A DNA stretch of 58,738 nt from Actinomycetota bacterium (GTDB lineage Bacteria > Actinomycetota > Acidimicrobiia > IMCC26256 > PALSA-555), in assembly GCA_016870595.1 (NCBI GenBank), contig VGBI01000005.1, positions 1 to 58,738 of the forward strand, in the 5' to 3' direction. Numbering within the stretch: position 1 is the stretch's first letter; every line of letters begins with the position of its first letter. Position numbers and translations under genes: made by a program. Below are positions 1 through 8,270 of the stretch, one piece after another. A model generated the notes under the pieces. That model saw only the letters and a program-made list of their open reading frames with translations. It did no database searches and had not been told where the DNA came from.

Positions 1-31
1 TCCGCCCGGCCTGGGCGGGGAGAGGGCCCGA

Positions 32-37
32 TAGGCT
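32..37 (+). promoter_or_regulatory. -10 hexamer, leaderless promoter of the NUDIX gene
   Basis: TAGGCT lies 6 nt before the ATG at 44, so transcription should begin at or next to the start codon. No ribosome-binding site is seen. Confidence 0.55.
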
Positions 38-43
38 CACTCC

Positions 44-871
44 ATGACCCCCGCGTCCGAGGAGCAGCCGCACGCGGCAATTCCGGATGGGCCGCACGCG
101 GCAATTCCGGATGGGCCGCACGCGGCAATTCCGGATGGGCCGCACGCGGCAATTCCGGATGGGCCGCACGCGGCCGGTCGAGACGCGCCGCACGCGGTCG
201 CGGCGTCGGACCTCCTGCGCTGGGCCGAGACGCTGTCGGCGATCGCCCGGACCGGGATGGGCTTCACCCAGAGCCTCTACGAGCGCGAGCGGTTCGAGGA
301 GGTGCTCAAGGTCGCGGCCGACATCCGCTCGGCCGCGGTCGAGGAGGCCGAGGCCGACGCGATGTTCGAGGAGTGGCTCTCGACCGTGGGCGAGGGCGTG
401 GCCGGGTACGTCACCCCGAAGATCGCGGTGGCCGCGATCGTCGCCAACGCCGACAAGGAGATCCTCCTCACCCAGCGGGCCGACTCCGGCGTGTGGCTGT
501 ACCCGGTGGGCTGGGCCGACGTGGGCTACTCGCCGGCCGAGGTGGCGGTGAAGGAGGTGCTCGAGGAGACCGGCATCGAGGTCGAGGTCGAGGCTCTCAT
601 CGGCTGCTTCGACGGGCTGCGTCTCGGCTTCGCCCGCCTCCCCATGTACTCGCTGCTCTTCCACTGCCGGATCGTCGGCGGCGAGCTGCAGGGCCATCCG
701 CTCGAGACGCGTGCCGTTGGCTTCTTCCCCCGCGAGGCGCTCCCGTGGCCGCTGGCCGGCGCGGGCCGCTGGCTCGAGACCGCGTTCGCGGCGATCGACG
801 GCGAAGGCCGGGCCTGCGACTTCGACCCGCCCCGCACCCCGCCGTGGCGGGGCGGGATCGCCACGCACTGA
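44..871 (+). CDS. NUDIX hydrolase with N-terminal octapeptide repeats
   Basis: This is a 275-residue NUDIX pyrophosphohydrolase, expected to cleave a nucleoside-diphosphate-linked substrate with Mg2+. The NUDIX box is near residues 168-188 and ends in KEVLEETG, with Lys replacing the usual Arg. Before it, residues 57-110 resemble the alpha-helical NUDIX N-terminal domain seen in YjhB-like hydrolases. Residues 9-56 are unusual: six octads starting with PHA, the first four identical (PHAAIPDG). The family normally lacks this tail, which is probably disordered. The ATG at 44 follows a leaderless-type -10 element. The substrate cannot be read from sequence. Confidence 0.85.
   Translation: MTPASEEQPHAAIPDGPHAAIPDGPHAAIPDGPHAAIPDGPHAAGRDAPHAVAASDLLRWAETLSAIARTGMGFTQSLYERERFEEVLKVAADIRSAAVEEAEADAMFEEWLSTVGEGVAGYVTPKIAVAAIVANADKEILLTQRADSGVWLYPVGWADVGYSPAEVAVKEVLEETGIEVEVEALIGCFDGLRLGFARLPMYSLLFHCRIVGGELQGHPLETRAVGFFPREALPWPLAGAGRWLETAFAAIDGEGRACDFDPPRTPPWRGGIATH
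68..163 (+). repeat. Four perfect 24-bp tandem repeats inside the NUDIX gene
   Basis: Four identical in-frame 24-bp units each encode PHAAIPDG. Two decayed units follow, to about position 211, encoding PHAAGRDA and PHAVAASD. The units use GCA, ATT and GAT codons that are rare in the surrounding sequence, and identity at third positions points to recent expansion. Confidence 0.95.
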
Positions 872-881
872 CCCGGGTCGG

Positions 882-1403
882 CTAGGCGGGAGTGAGCTCC
901 GTCATCGTGAACAGCGGACGGAGCTCGACCCCGATCTCGGCGAGCGCGGCGGGCCCGCCGGACTCGCGGTCGATGACGCACAACGCGTGCTCGACGATCG
1001 CACCACGCTCGCGCAGATCGCCGCACGAGATCACCACCTGACCGCCCGAGGTCACGACGTCCTCCACCACCGTGAGGCGCCGCCCCGCGATCTCGGTGCC
1101 CTCGGCGAGCTGACAGGTGCCGTAGGTCTTGGCCTCCTTGCGCACGAACAGCGCCGGGATGCCGGTCACCTGTGACAGCATCGTGGCGAGCGGCACGCCG
1201 CCGAGCTCGAGTCCGGCCAGCAGCTCGGTCCCGGTGGGCACGGCCGCCGCCATGGCCTCGGCGATCGCGCGCAGCAGCGTCGGATCGCTCTCGAACCGGT
1301 ACTTGTCGAAGTACTGGTCGGAGACCGCACCCGAGCGCAGGGTGAAGGTCCCGGTCAGGTGGCTGACGTCGTAGATCGCGCGGGCCAGGTCGTCACGGTT
1401 CAC
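882..1403 (-). CDS. pyrE: Orotate phosphoribosyltransferase
   Basis: This 173-residue enzyme joins orotate to PRPP to give orotidine 5'-phosphate in de novo pyrimidine synthesis. The PRPP-binding loop VVEDVVTSGG is at residues 112-121, and FVRKEAKTYG is the conserved lysine-rich loop. A longer frame exists upstream, but I chose the GTG at 1403 because GGAGGAG precedes it at good spacing and OPRTs normally start close to this point. Its start overlaps the end of the upstream gene by 11 bp on the same strand, so the two are probably co-transcribed. Confidence 0.93.
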   Translation of the reverse strand: MNRDDLARAIYDVSHLTGTFTLRSGAVSDQYFDKYRFESDPTLLRAIAEAMAAAVPTGTELLAGLELGGVPLATMLSQVTGIPALFVRKEAKTYGTCQLAEGTEIAGRRLTVVEDVVTSGGQVVISCGDLRERGAIVEHALCVIDRESGGPAALAEIGVELRPLFTMTELTPA

Positions 1404-1911
1404 GGGGTGCTCCTCCGATGGGGGCCTGCAGCTCCTCGAGCAGCAGCGCCACGATGGACACGGCACCCCGGGACCGCTCCCAGGTGCTGCCGATGCGGGC
1501 GTGGTCGACGAGCCCGGACGCATCGGGCGCCAGCGCCAGCGTCGCGGTGGCCGCCGCGGTCAGGGGGGCCGGCTCGACCGGCTCGTCCACGGCGTAGCAC
1601 TCGAGTCCGTCCCACAGGGAGGTGAGCGGACGGCGTTCGCCCCCGAGAGGGAGCGACGCCGGGTCGGCCCCGGCGGCGAGCTGCCCGGTCACCTCGTCCC
1701 AGAGCTCGTACGGTCCGATCCCCGCCGGTGGGCGGAACCCGCTCACCGGGTGCAGCCGCCACTCGAGGGTCACGGCGCCGGGGCCGGTGTCGGTGAGCCA
1801 GGTCTGGGTGCCGTTGACGTAGCCGTCGACCGGCGGTCCGAGGTGCGCGTCGAGTGCGGCGACGAGCGCAGGGGAGATGCGCCAGACCGTGGTGGCGGTG
1901 TGGGCGCTCAT
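1393..1911 (-). CDS. Conserved hypothetical protein upstream of pyrE
   Basis: I do not recognise this 172-residue protein. It is soluble in appearance, with no signal peptide or membrane segment, and is rich in Ala, Pro and Trp. The ATG at 1911 was chosen over a GTG nine codons earlier (1938); neither has a strong ribosome-binding site, and a TACACC hexamer lies upstream. The last 11 bp overlap pyrE, which suggests one transcript. No function is proposed. Confidence 0.7.
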   Translation of the reverse strand: MSAHTATTVWRISPALVAALDAHLGPPVDGYVNGTQTWLTDTGPGAVTLEWRLHPVSGFRPPAGIGPYELWDEVTGQLAAGADPASLPLGGERRPLTSLWDGLECYAVDEPVEPAPLTAAATATLALAPDASGLVDHARIGSTWERSRGAVSIVALLLEELQAPIGGAPREP

Positions 1912-1972
1912 CGGACGATCACGGGTGTAGTCGAGCACACGACCGGGGCCATCGGGGGAATCGGGGGCGGCC

Positions 1973-1978
1973 TAGGAT
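1973..1978 (+). promoter_or_regulatory. -10 hexamer of the WS/DGAT stub and lipoprotein pair
   Basis: TAGGAT lies 6 nt before the GTG at 1985, the spacing of a leaderless transcript. Confidence 0.5.
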
Positions 1979-1984
1979 CCCGCC

Positions 1985-2197
1985 GTGTCCTGGGACCGGC
2001 TGTCCGTCGCCGACGGCACGTTCCTGGCCCTCGACGATCCCGTCACCCCGATGAACATCGGGACGATCATCGTCTTCGACGGCGACGCGCTCCGCGACGA
2101 CGCCGGGCGCATCCGGATGGACCTGATCCGGGCCCACGCCGCGGGCCGGATGCACCTGGCCGCCCTCCGCTCGGACCTCGGGGCGTCACCGGAGTGA
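1985..2197 (+). pseudogene. N-terminal stub of a WS/DGAT acyltransferase
   Basis: The 70 residues match the first part of wax ester synthase/diacylglycerol acyltransferases: the pattern DRLS.AD..FLALDD..TPM.IG parallels the intact protein at 2759 (DRLTGVDAGFLALERLETPM). A full protein has about 470 residues; the catalytic HHxxxDG region and all later parts are missing, and no continuation is seen in another frame. The stub keeps an apparent promoter and a start codon. Its stop codon overlaps the next start (GTGA), so it may survive only to deliver ribosomes to the lipoprotein gene. It is a remnant by comparison, not a recognised small protein. Confidence 0.7.
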
Positions 2198-2736
2198 GCG
2201 CGCCCCCGACGACGACCGCGCCCCGGCGCGCCCACGCCCGCCGCCGGACCGGTGCGGTGGCGGGGCTGCTCGGGGTGGTGGCGGCGGCGGTGGCCCTGGG
2301 CGCCTGCGGCGGTGACGCCCCGCCCCGCCGCTCGTTCGCGGCCCTGACCACCGAGGCCGAGGCGATCTGCGCCGACGGGGCGGCCCGGGCCGAACGCCTC
2401 CGCGCCGATGCGCAGCCGGGCGCGCGCGGCGGCGCCGCGGCTCGGGAGATCGCCGCGACCCGGGCGGCGCTGCGGACCCAGGTCGACGGCTTCCGCCGCC
2501 TGCGCGGCCCCGAGGCCACCGACGCGCAGGTCGCCGATCTGGTCCGGCACCTCGAGTCGGCCGACGAGGGGCTCGCCGTGATCGAGCGCGCGGCCGCACG
2601 CGACGACCTCACCGTCGACGAGGCCGTCCGCTCCCGCCCGGCCGTCGTCGGGCGGGTGAACCGGGCCTCGGCCCAGGCCGCCGACGAACTGGTCGCCCTG
2701 GGCTGGCTCGGTTGCGTGGGCCTCGGCGGCGGCTGA
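2194..2736 (+). CDS. Small secreted lipoprotein of unknown function
   Basis: This 180-residue protein has an Arg-rich N-terminus, a hydrophobic stretch at about residues 19-34 and a lipobox ALGAC, so it should be processed by signal peptidase II and anchored to the outer face of the membrane. The mature part is Ala/Arg/Glu-rich and probably helical, with two later cysteines (in EAICADG and near the C-terminus) that could form a disulfide. The GTG at 2194 overlaps the stop of the WS/DGAT stub. Similar unnamed lipoproteins are common in actinobacteria; no function is assigned. Confidence 0.7.
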   Translation: MSAPPTTTAPRRAHARRRTGAVAGLLGVVAAAVALGACGGDAPPRRSFAALTTEAEAICADGAARAERLRADAQPGARGGAAAREIAATRAALRTQVDGFRRLRGPEATDAQVADLVRHLESADEGLAVIERAAARDDLTVDEAVRSRPAVVGRVNRASAQAADELVALGWLGCVGLGGG

Positions 2737-2746
2737 CGGGCTGGCC

Positions 2747-2752
2747 TAGCCT
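2747..2752 (+). promoter_or_regulatory. -10 hexamer of the intact WS/DGAT gene
   Basis: TAGCCT lies 6 nt before the GTG at 2759, a leaderless arrangement. Confidence 0.55.
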
Positions 2753-2758
2753 GCGGGG

Positions 2759-4195
2759 GTGCGCGGTCACGACCGGCTGACCGGGGTCGATGCGGGGTTC
2801 CTGGCGCTCGAGCGGCTCGAGACCCCGATGCACGTGGGCGCGCTCGCGATCCTCGACGGCGAGCCGTTCTTCGATTCCGACGGGCGCTTCCGGCTCGCCG
2901 AGGTGCGCAGGCTCGTCGCGTCCCGCCTGCACCGGCTGCCCCGCTTCCGGAAGCGGGTCTGCGACGTCCCCTTCGGGATCGGCCGTCCCGTCTGGGTCGA
3001 CGACGACCGCTTCGACATCGGCTACCACGTCCGACTCACCGCGCTCCCGCGGCCGGGGTCACGCGAGCAGCTGCTCGCGCTGTTTGCGCGGGTCGAGGCC
3101 CAGATGCTCGACCGCACCCGGCCGTTGTGGGAGCTCTGGTTCGTGGAGGGCCTGGAGGACGGTCGCGTCGCGTTGATCCAGAAGACCCACCACGCGCTCG
3201 TCGACGGGGTGTCGGGGGTCGACGTCGCGACGGTGCTGTTCGACTTCACCCCCGAGCCGGTGGTCCCCGAGCCGGCGGCGCCCGAGCCGCCCCCGTGGTC
3301 ACCGGCACCGACGCCGTCGGCGTCGCAGCTGCTCGTCGACACCGTGGTGGAGGAGATCGGTGACCTCCTGGCGCTCGGGCACGGGATGGCCGCAGTGACC
3401 TCGGTGCCGGGCCGGGCGTGGGCCCGGGCCGGCGATCTCGCGCGGGCCGCCGCCACCTTCGCCGAGGGTCGGCTGCTCGCGCCGCGGCTCAGCATCAACC
3501 GACCGGTCGGACGGCACCGCACCTTCCTCGGCGTGCGCGTGCCCCTCGACGACGTGCGGGCTGTGCGCCGGGACCTCGGCGGCACGGTCAACGACGTCGT
3601 GCTCGCCGGCGTGGCGGGCGGGCTGGCCCGCTTCCTCGGGTCACGGGGTGAGCTGCGGGCCGGCCTCACGGTGAAGGCCATGTGCCCGGTCTCGGTGCGG
3701 GCCGACGACGAGCACCTCGCGCTCGGGAACCGGGTCTCGGCGCTGGTGGTGCCGTTGCCGGTCGGGGAGCCCGACCCCCGGGCCCGGCTCGCGGCGGTGC
3801 GGGACGCGACCGCCGACCTGAAGGAGCGCCACCAGGCCGTGGCGGCCGAGGCGCTGTTCGGGCTCACCCAGTACGTCGCGCCCACCCTGCTCGGGCTCGC
3901 CGCCCGGGCCGCCCACCACCAGGTCTTCTTCAACCTGGTGAGCACGAACGTGCCCGGCCCCCAGGTCCCGCTCTACTGCATGGGCGCCCGGATGCGCGAG
4001 GCGTACCCGATGGTCCCGTTGGCCCGGAACCTGGGCATCGGGATCGCCATCCTCTCGTACTGTGGAATGCTGCACCTCGGGATCCTCGCCGACCGCGATA
4101 CCTTCCCCGACCTCGACGTGCTCGCCGACGGGATCGTCGACGCCTTCGCCGAGTTGCGCGCCCTCACCGACAATTCCGGAGCCGACGACCAGTGA
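2759..4195 (+). CDS. WS/DGAT-type O-acyltransferase
   Basis: This 478-residue bifunctional wax ester synthase/diacylglycerol acyltransferase family protein is expected to transfer acyl groups from acyl-CoA to fatty alcohols or diacylglycerol at the membrane, making storage lipid. The catalytic HHxxxDG motif is at residues 144-150 (HHALVDG). Length and the C-terminal stretch NVPGPQVPLY fit the family. The stop codon overlaps the start of the amidase gene (GTGA). Two other copies flank it, a stub before and a frameshifted copy after, so this is the only apparently functional copy here. True substrate is unknown. Confidence 0.9.
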   Translation: MRGHDRLTGVDAGFLALERLETPMHVGALAILDGEPFFDSDGRFRLAEVRRLVASRLHRLPRFRKRVCDVPFGIGRPVWVDDDRFDIGYHVRLTALPRPGSREQLLALFARVEAQMLDRTRPLWELWFVEGLEDGRVALIQKTHHALVDGVSGVDVATVLFDFTPEPVVPEPAAPEPPPWSPAPTPSASQLLVDTVVEEIGDLLALGHGMAAVTSVPGRAWARAGDLARAAATFAEGRLLAPRLSINRPVGRHRTFLGVRVPLDDVRAVRRDLGGTVNDVVLAGVAGGLARFLGSRGELRAGLTVKAMCPVSVRADDEHLALGNRVSALVVPLPVGEPDPRARLAAVRDATADLKERHQAVAAEALFGLTQYVAPTLLGLAARAAHHQVFFNLVSTNVPGPQVPLYCMGARMREAYPMVPLARNLGIGIAILSYCGMLHLGILADRDTFPDLDVLADGIVDAFAELRALTDNSGADDQ

Positions 4196-5625
4196 GCGCC
4201 CTTCCCGAGCGGTTCTGGGCCGACGACGCCTGGGTGCTCGCCGATGCGGTGCGGGCCGGGTCGGTGCGGGCCGTGGACCTCCTCGACGGCGTGCTCGACC
4301 GCATCGCCACCGTCGACCCCGCCCTCAACGCCGTGTGCTTCGTCGATCCCGCCGGCGCCCGGGCCGCGGCCGAAGCGGTCGACGCCCGGATCGCCCGGGG
4401 TGAGGATCCCGGCCCGCTCGCCGGGCTGCCGATCGGGGTGAAGGAGCTCACGCCGGTCGCGGGCTGGCCCGAGACCCACGCCTCGCTCGTCTACGCCGAC
4501 CGCGTCGCCGCGCACGACGACACCGAGACCGCGCGCCTGCGCGCGGGCGGGGCCGTGCTCGCCGCGCAGACCACGGCATCGGAGCACGGGTCGGTGAGCT
4601 TCACCAACACCCCGCTGCACGGCGTCACGCGGAACCCGTGGTCGCTCGACCACACGCCGGGCGGCTCGTCGGGGGGTGCCGCCGCCGCGGTGGCCGCGGG
4701 GATCTTCCCGGTGGCGACGGCGGGCGACGGGGGCGGGTCGATCCGCATCCCGGCGGCGTACTGCGGCCTGCTCGGGATGAAGGTCACGTACGGGCTGATC
4801 GGCCGGGGGCCGGGCCCGTTCAACTCGTCGTTGACCCCGGTGCGGGGACCGATGGCGCGTTCCCCCCGCGACGCCGCCCGCTACCTCGACGTCGTCACCG
4901 GGCCGACCCTGACCGACCCCACCTCGCTGCCCAAGCCTGCGGCGTTCGAGCCCGGGCTCGGGTCGGGCGCGGCGCAGGAGGGCCTGCGGGGCCTGCGGGT
5001 CGCGTGGACCGACGCGCTCGGGGGCTTCGCCGCGGAGCCCGCGGTGGCCGCAGCGGCCCGGGAGACCGCCGAGGCCCTGGTCGACGCGGCGGGCATGGAG
5101 TGGGTCGACGTCGCGGTCGACTTCCCCCGTCCCGGGATGAGCTGGGGCCTGCTCTCCTCGCTCGACGACATGGCTTGGCACATGGACGCAATCGCCGACC
5201 GCCTCGACGACGTCACCCCCGTCTACCGGCTCGCCTACGAGTCGGTGCGCGCAATGCGCCCCGACGTGCTGCTCAAGGCGATCCGGCGCCGGGCCGAGCT
5301 GTGCGCAGCGTCGGCCGCGCTCTTCGAGGCGGTCGACCTCCTCCTCACCCCGACGACGCCGACCCCGGCGTTCGCGGCCGAAGGGGCGCTCACCGGGACG
5401 CTCAACGGCGAGGAGGTCACGCTGTTCGGGCTGTCGGCCGCGTTCACCGCCCCGTTCAACGTCACCGGTCAGCCGGCCTGCTCGATCCCCGCCGGGACCG
5501 TCGCCGGACTGCCGGTCGGTCTCCAGGTGGTGGCGCCCCGCCACCACGACGCCCACTGCCTCGCAGCCGGCGCCGTGGTGGAGGCGGTCCGACCGTGGCC
5601 CCGCCTCGCGCCACCCCACGACTGA
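4192..5625 (+). CDS. Amidase signature family hydrolase
   Basis: This 477-residue protein belongs to the amidase signature family, which uses a Ser-cisSer-Lys triad to hydrolyse amide bonds. Candidate residues are Lys84 (GVKE), Ser159 in GGSSGG and Ser183 in GDGGGSIRIPA. The GTG at 4192 overlaps the stop of the acyltransferase gene. It lacks GatB/GatC-like neighbours and has the C-terminal layout of stand-alone amidases rather than the tRNA amidotransferase subunit GatA. The substrate is unknown; placement between two WS/DGAT genes suggests a lipid or acyl-amide, which is inference. Confidence 0.85.
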   Translation: MSALPERFWADDAWVLADAVRAGSVRAVDLLDGVLDRIATVDPALNAVCFVDPAGARAAAEAVDARIARGEDPGPLAGLPIGVKELTPVAGWPETHASLVYADRVAAHDDTETARLRAGGAVLAAQTTASEHGSVSFTNTPLHGVTRNPWSLDHTPGGSSGGAAAAVAAGIFPVATAGDGGGSIRIPAAYCGLLGMKVTYGLIGRGPGPFNSSLTPVRGPMARSPRDAARYLDVVTGPTLTDPTSLPKPAAFEPGLGSGAAQEGLRGLRVAWTDALGGFAAEPAVAAAARETAEALVDAAGMEWVDVAVDFPRPGMSWGLLSSLDDMAWHMDAIADRLDDVTPVYRLAYESVRAMRPDVLLKAIRRRAELCAASAALFEAVDLLLTPTTPTPAFAAEGALTGTLNGEEVTLFGLSAAFTAPFNVTGQPACSIPAGTVAGLPVGLQVVAPRHHDAHCLAAGAVVEAVRPWPRLAPPHD

Positions 5626-5645
5626 TCGCCCCGGAGGATCCGTTC

Positions 5646-7060
5646 GTGCCGTCCCTGCCGCCCCGCCGCCTGTCGGCCGCCGACACCATCCTGTCCATGC
5701 TCGACGACCCGTCGGTGCCCTTCTGCGTCGGCGCGGTCCTCCGCCTCGAGGGCGCGACGCTCCTCGACGCCGAGGGACGGATCCGGCTCGCGTTCGTGCG
5801 CGAGATGTCCGACGCCACCCTCCACCACCGCCCGCTGAACCGCTGCATCCCCGTGGACGTCCCCGGTGGGGTGGGGCGACCGGTATGGGTCGAGGACCCC
5901 GAGTTCGCGATCGCCGACCACGTGACCGCCGCGACGTTGCCGGAGCCGACCGAGGCCGCGCTGTGGCGCGCGGTGGAGGACTTCCTCGGCGCGCCGTTCC
6001 CGGACGGCCGTCCCCGCTGGGGGACCGGCTCCTCACCGGCCTCCCCGACGGCGACGTCGCCCTGGTGGTCAAGACGCACCACGCCATGGTCGACGGCATG
6101 GGCGGGCTCGGCGCCCTCGGTCGGCTCGTGACCCTCACGCCCGAGTTCGAGCCGCCCGAGCCCCCCGAGCCGTGGGACCCGGCGCCCCTCCCGAGCGGGA
6201 CCGCGCTCGTGACCGCCGCCCTGCGCGACCAGGGTCGGGCCCTGGCCCGGCTCGGCCGCACCGCCGGTTGGGCCCTGCGGGCGCCCCGGGCCGCCGCCGC
6301 CGAGGCCCGCCGGGCCGTGCAGACGGTGCGGGCCCTCAACGCCGGTCTGGTCGGACCCGACGACCCCCTCGGCCTGACCCGCCCCACGGGGCCGCGACGC
6401 CGCCGGGTCGCAGGCACGGTCGCGCTCGACGACCTGCGCGCGGTGCGGGCGGCCTTCGGGGGCACGGTCAACGACGTGCTCGTCGCCGTCGCGGTCGGGG
6501 GCGTGCGCCGGGTCCTCGTCGGCCGGGGCGGGCCGCCACCCGACGCGACGCTGGCGGTGAGCTGCCCGGTGTCCACCCGGGCGGTCGACGACACCGGCCC
6601 GGGGAACCGGGCCACGGGCCTGGCGATCCGGGTCCCGCTCGGGCCCGCCGACCCGGTGGCGCGACTGGCGGAGGTCGTGGCCGCGACCGGAGCGGCCAAG
6701 CAGGCCGAGACGGCCCGCCTCCTCCAGCGCCTCGTCGAACTGGGCGACGTGGCCCCACCCGCGCTCCTGCGCCGGCTGGCCCGACGGCTCCGGCAGGCGG
6801 GATCGCAACTGGTCGTGTCGAACCTCGTCGGGCCCCCCGTGCCGGTCTGGCTCGTCGGGGCGCGGGTGCGTGCCCTCGTCCCCTTCGCCCCGCTCCCGGG
6901 CGCGGGCGGGATCGTCATGGTCGCGTTGAGCTACGACGGCGTGGTCGGCATCGGGGTCACGGTCGATCCCGACACGGTGCCCGACCCCGACGCGTTCGTC
7001 GCCGGTATGTACGCCGAGCTGGCCGACCTCGTCCGGGCCGCCGGGGAGTCCCCCCGGTAG
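5646..7060 (+). pseudogene. WS/DGAT-type acyltransferase broken by a single-base frameshift
   Basis: Two frames together make one WS/DGAT protein of about 471 residues. Frame one runs from the GTG at 5646, with GGAGG 8 nt upstream, to FPDGRPRW. The second frame continues with GDRLLTGLPDGDVALV and the catalytic HHAMVDG. The change occurs at a run of five G at 6019-6023; a sixth G restores one frame (tgg ggg gac cgg). The total length, 1415 nt, is one short of a multiple of three. As it stands, the product ends before the active site or lacks its N-terminus. A sequencing or assembly error in the homopolymer is as likely as a real mutation. Confidence 0.85.
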
Positions 7061-7063
7061 TCT
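7058..7063 (+). promoter_or_regulatory. -10 hexamer overlapping the upstream stop codon
   Basis: TAGTCT lies 7 nt before the GTG at 7071. Its first three bases are the TAG stop codon of the preceding acyltransferase frame. Confidence 0.5.
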
Positions 7064-7070
7064 CCCGGCC

Positions 7071-8261
7071 GTGACCGCCCCGGCGCCGCGTCCCCCCAAG
7101 CAGGAGCAGGAGCCGGCGTCGGAGGAGGTCACCGAGATCGCCCCCGGCGTGATCCGGATGCAGCTGCCGATCTGGATGCCGGGCCTGGGCCACGTGAACA
7201 TGTACGGGCTGCTCGACGACCGCGGGCTCGCGGTGGTCGACCCGGGCCTCCCGGGACCGTCGTCGTGGAAGGCGCTCAAGGCCCGGCTCAAGACGGCCGG
7301 GTTCCGGGTCCGCGACATCCACACCGTCATCGTCACCCATTCGCACCCCGACCACTTCGGGGGTGCGGGCCGCATCCGCAAGGAGTCCGGGGCCGAGCTG
7401 ATCGCGCACCGGGCCTTCACCACGTGGTCGCTCGAGGAGTCGCGCCGGCGCAACGAGCTGCCGAGCGAGCAGGAGGCGCTCGAGGCCGAGCGCATCGCCG
7501 CGGCCGCGGCGCAGGCGCTCGACGCGTGGGACGACGTCGGCATCCCGACCGTGGGCGACCACACCGACGACGTCACCGGCGACCCGCTGCGTGATGACCC
7601 CACCCCGGAGCTCACTGCCCGGTCGGTGCCCTGGGGTGGCGAGACCCCCTGGGGCGGGTCGCGCCATCCGATGCCCAAGCTGTCGCGCCGCATGGTGATC
7701 CGGGCGATGAAGCTGCTGTTCGCGCCGCCCGATCCGACCCGGCGGGTCCGGCACGCCGAGCGGGTCACCCTCGCCGGGCGCGAGTGGGTGAGCGTTCACA
7801 CCCCGGGCCACACCGTCGACCACCTGTGCCTCTACGACCCCGAGCACGGGCTGCTCATCTCGGGCGACCACGTGCTGCCGTCGATCACGCCCCACATCTC
7901 CGGGGTGGGCAACGGCGCCGACGCGCTGCACAGCTACATCCAGACCCTCGACCTCGTCGCCGCGCTCGACGGCGTGCGCCTCGGGCTGCCCGCCCACGGC
8001 CACCCCTTCGCCGACGTCCCCGGGCGGGTGGCCGCGATCAAGGAGCACCACGAGGAGCGCATGGAGCAGCTCGCCGCGGCGTCGGTGGCGGTGGGCCCGG
8101 CCACGGTGCAGGCCCTGTCCCACGAGATCTTCCCCCGCAAGCACTGGGGGGTCATGGCCGAGAGCGAGACCTTCGCCCACCTCGAGCACCTCGTCAGCGA
8201 GGGCCGGGCCGAGCGCTGGACCGAGGGCGGCGCCCTCGTCTACCGGATCGCCGCGGCGTAG
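7071..8261 (+). CDS. Metallo-beta-lactamase fold hydrolase
   Basis: This 396-residue MBL-fold protein carries the zinc-binding signature THSHPDH (His90, His92, Asp94, His95), with further metal-ligand candidates in HTPGHT and PAHGHP. The C-terminal 100 residues fit the helical extension found in glyoxalase-II/LACTB2-like enzymes. A long insertion of about 100 residues after the HxHxDH motif is rich in Glu, Arg and Ala. Many reactions are possible (thioester, lactone or phosphodiester hydrolysis), so no substrate is given. It heads a run of three hydrolase-type genes and starts with a leaderless GTG. Confidence 0.85.
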   Translation: MTAPAPRPPKQEQEPASEEVTEIAPGVIRMQLPIWMPGLGHVNMYGLLDDRGLAVVDPGLPGPSSWKALKARLKTAGFRVRDIHTVIVTHSHPDHFGGAGRIRKESGAELIAHRAFTTWSLEESRRRNELPSEQEALEAERIAAAAAQALDAWDDVGIPTVGDHTDDVTGDPLRDDPTPELTARSVPWGGETPWGGSRHPMPKLSRRMVIRAMKLLFAPPDPTRRVRHAERVTLAGREWVSVHTPGHTVDHLCLYDPEHGLLISGDHVLPSITPHISGVGNGADALHSYIQTLDLVAALDGVRLGLPAHGHPFADVPGRVAAIKEHHEERMEQLAAASVAVGPATVQALSHEIFPRKHWGVMAESETFAHLEHLVSEGRAERWTEGGALVYRIAAA

Positions 8262-8264
8262 CCT
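8259..8264 (+). promoter_or_regulatory. -10 hexamer overlapping the upstream stop codon
   Basis: TAGCCT lies 6 nt before the ATG at 8271. The TAG is also the stop codon of the MBL-fold gene. Confidence 0.55.
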
Positions 8265-8270
8265 GCGGGG

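Noticed and set aside
68-163. Tandem 24-bp repeats as a CRISPR array
   Set aside because: The units follow each other without spacers, stay in frame and encode a peptide repeat.
4192-5625. GatA subunit of the tRNA amidotransferase
   Set aside because: No gatB or gatC nearby, and the C-terminal part differs; it fits a stand-alone amidase.
3973-6918. Very long minus-strand ORF (981 codons)
   Set aside because: High GC content leaves few stop codons in antisense frames; its translation is low-complexity Arg/Pro/Gly and the plus strand holds recognisable enzymes. The same applies to the other long antisense frames.
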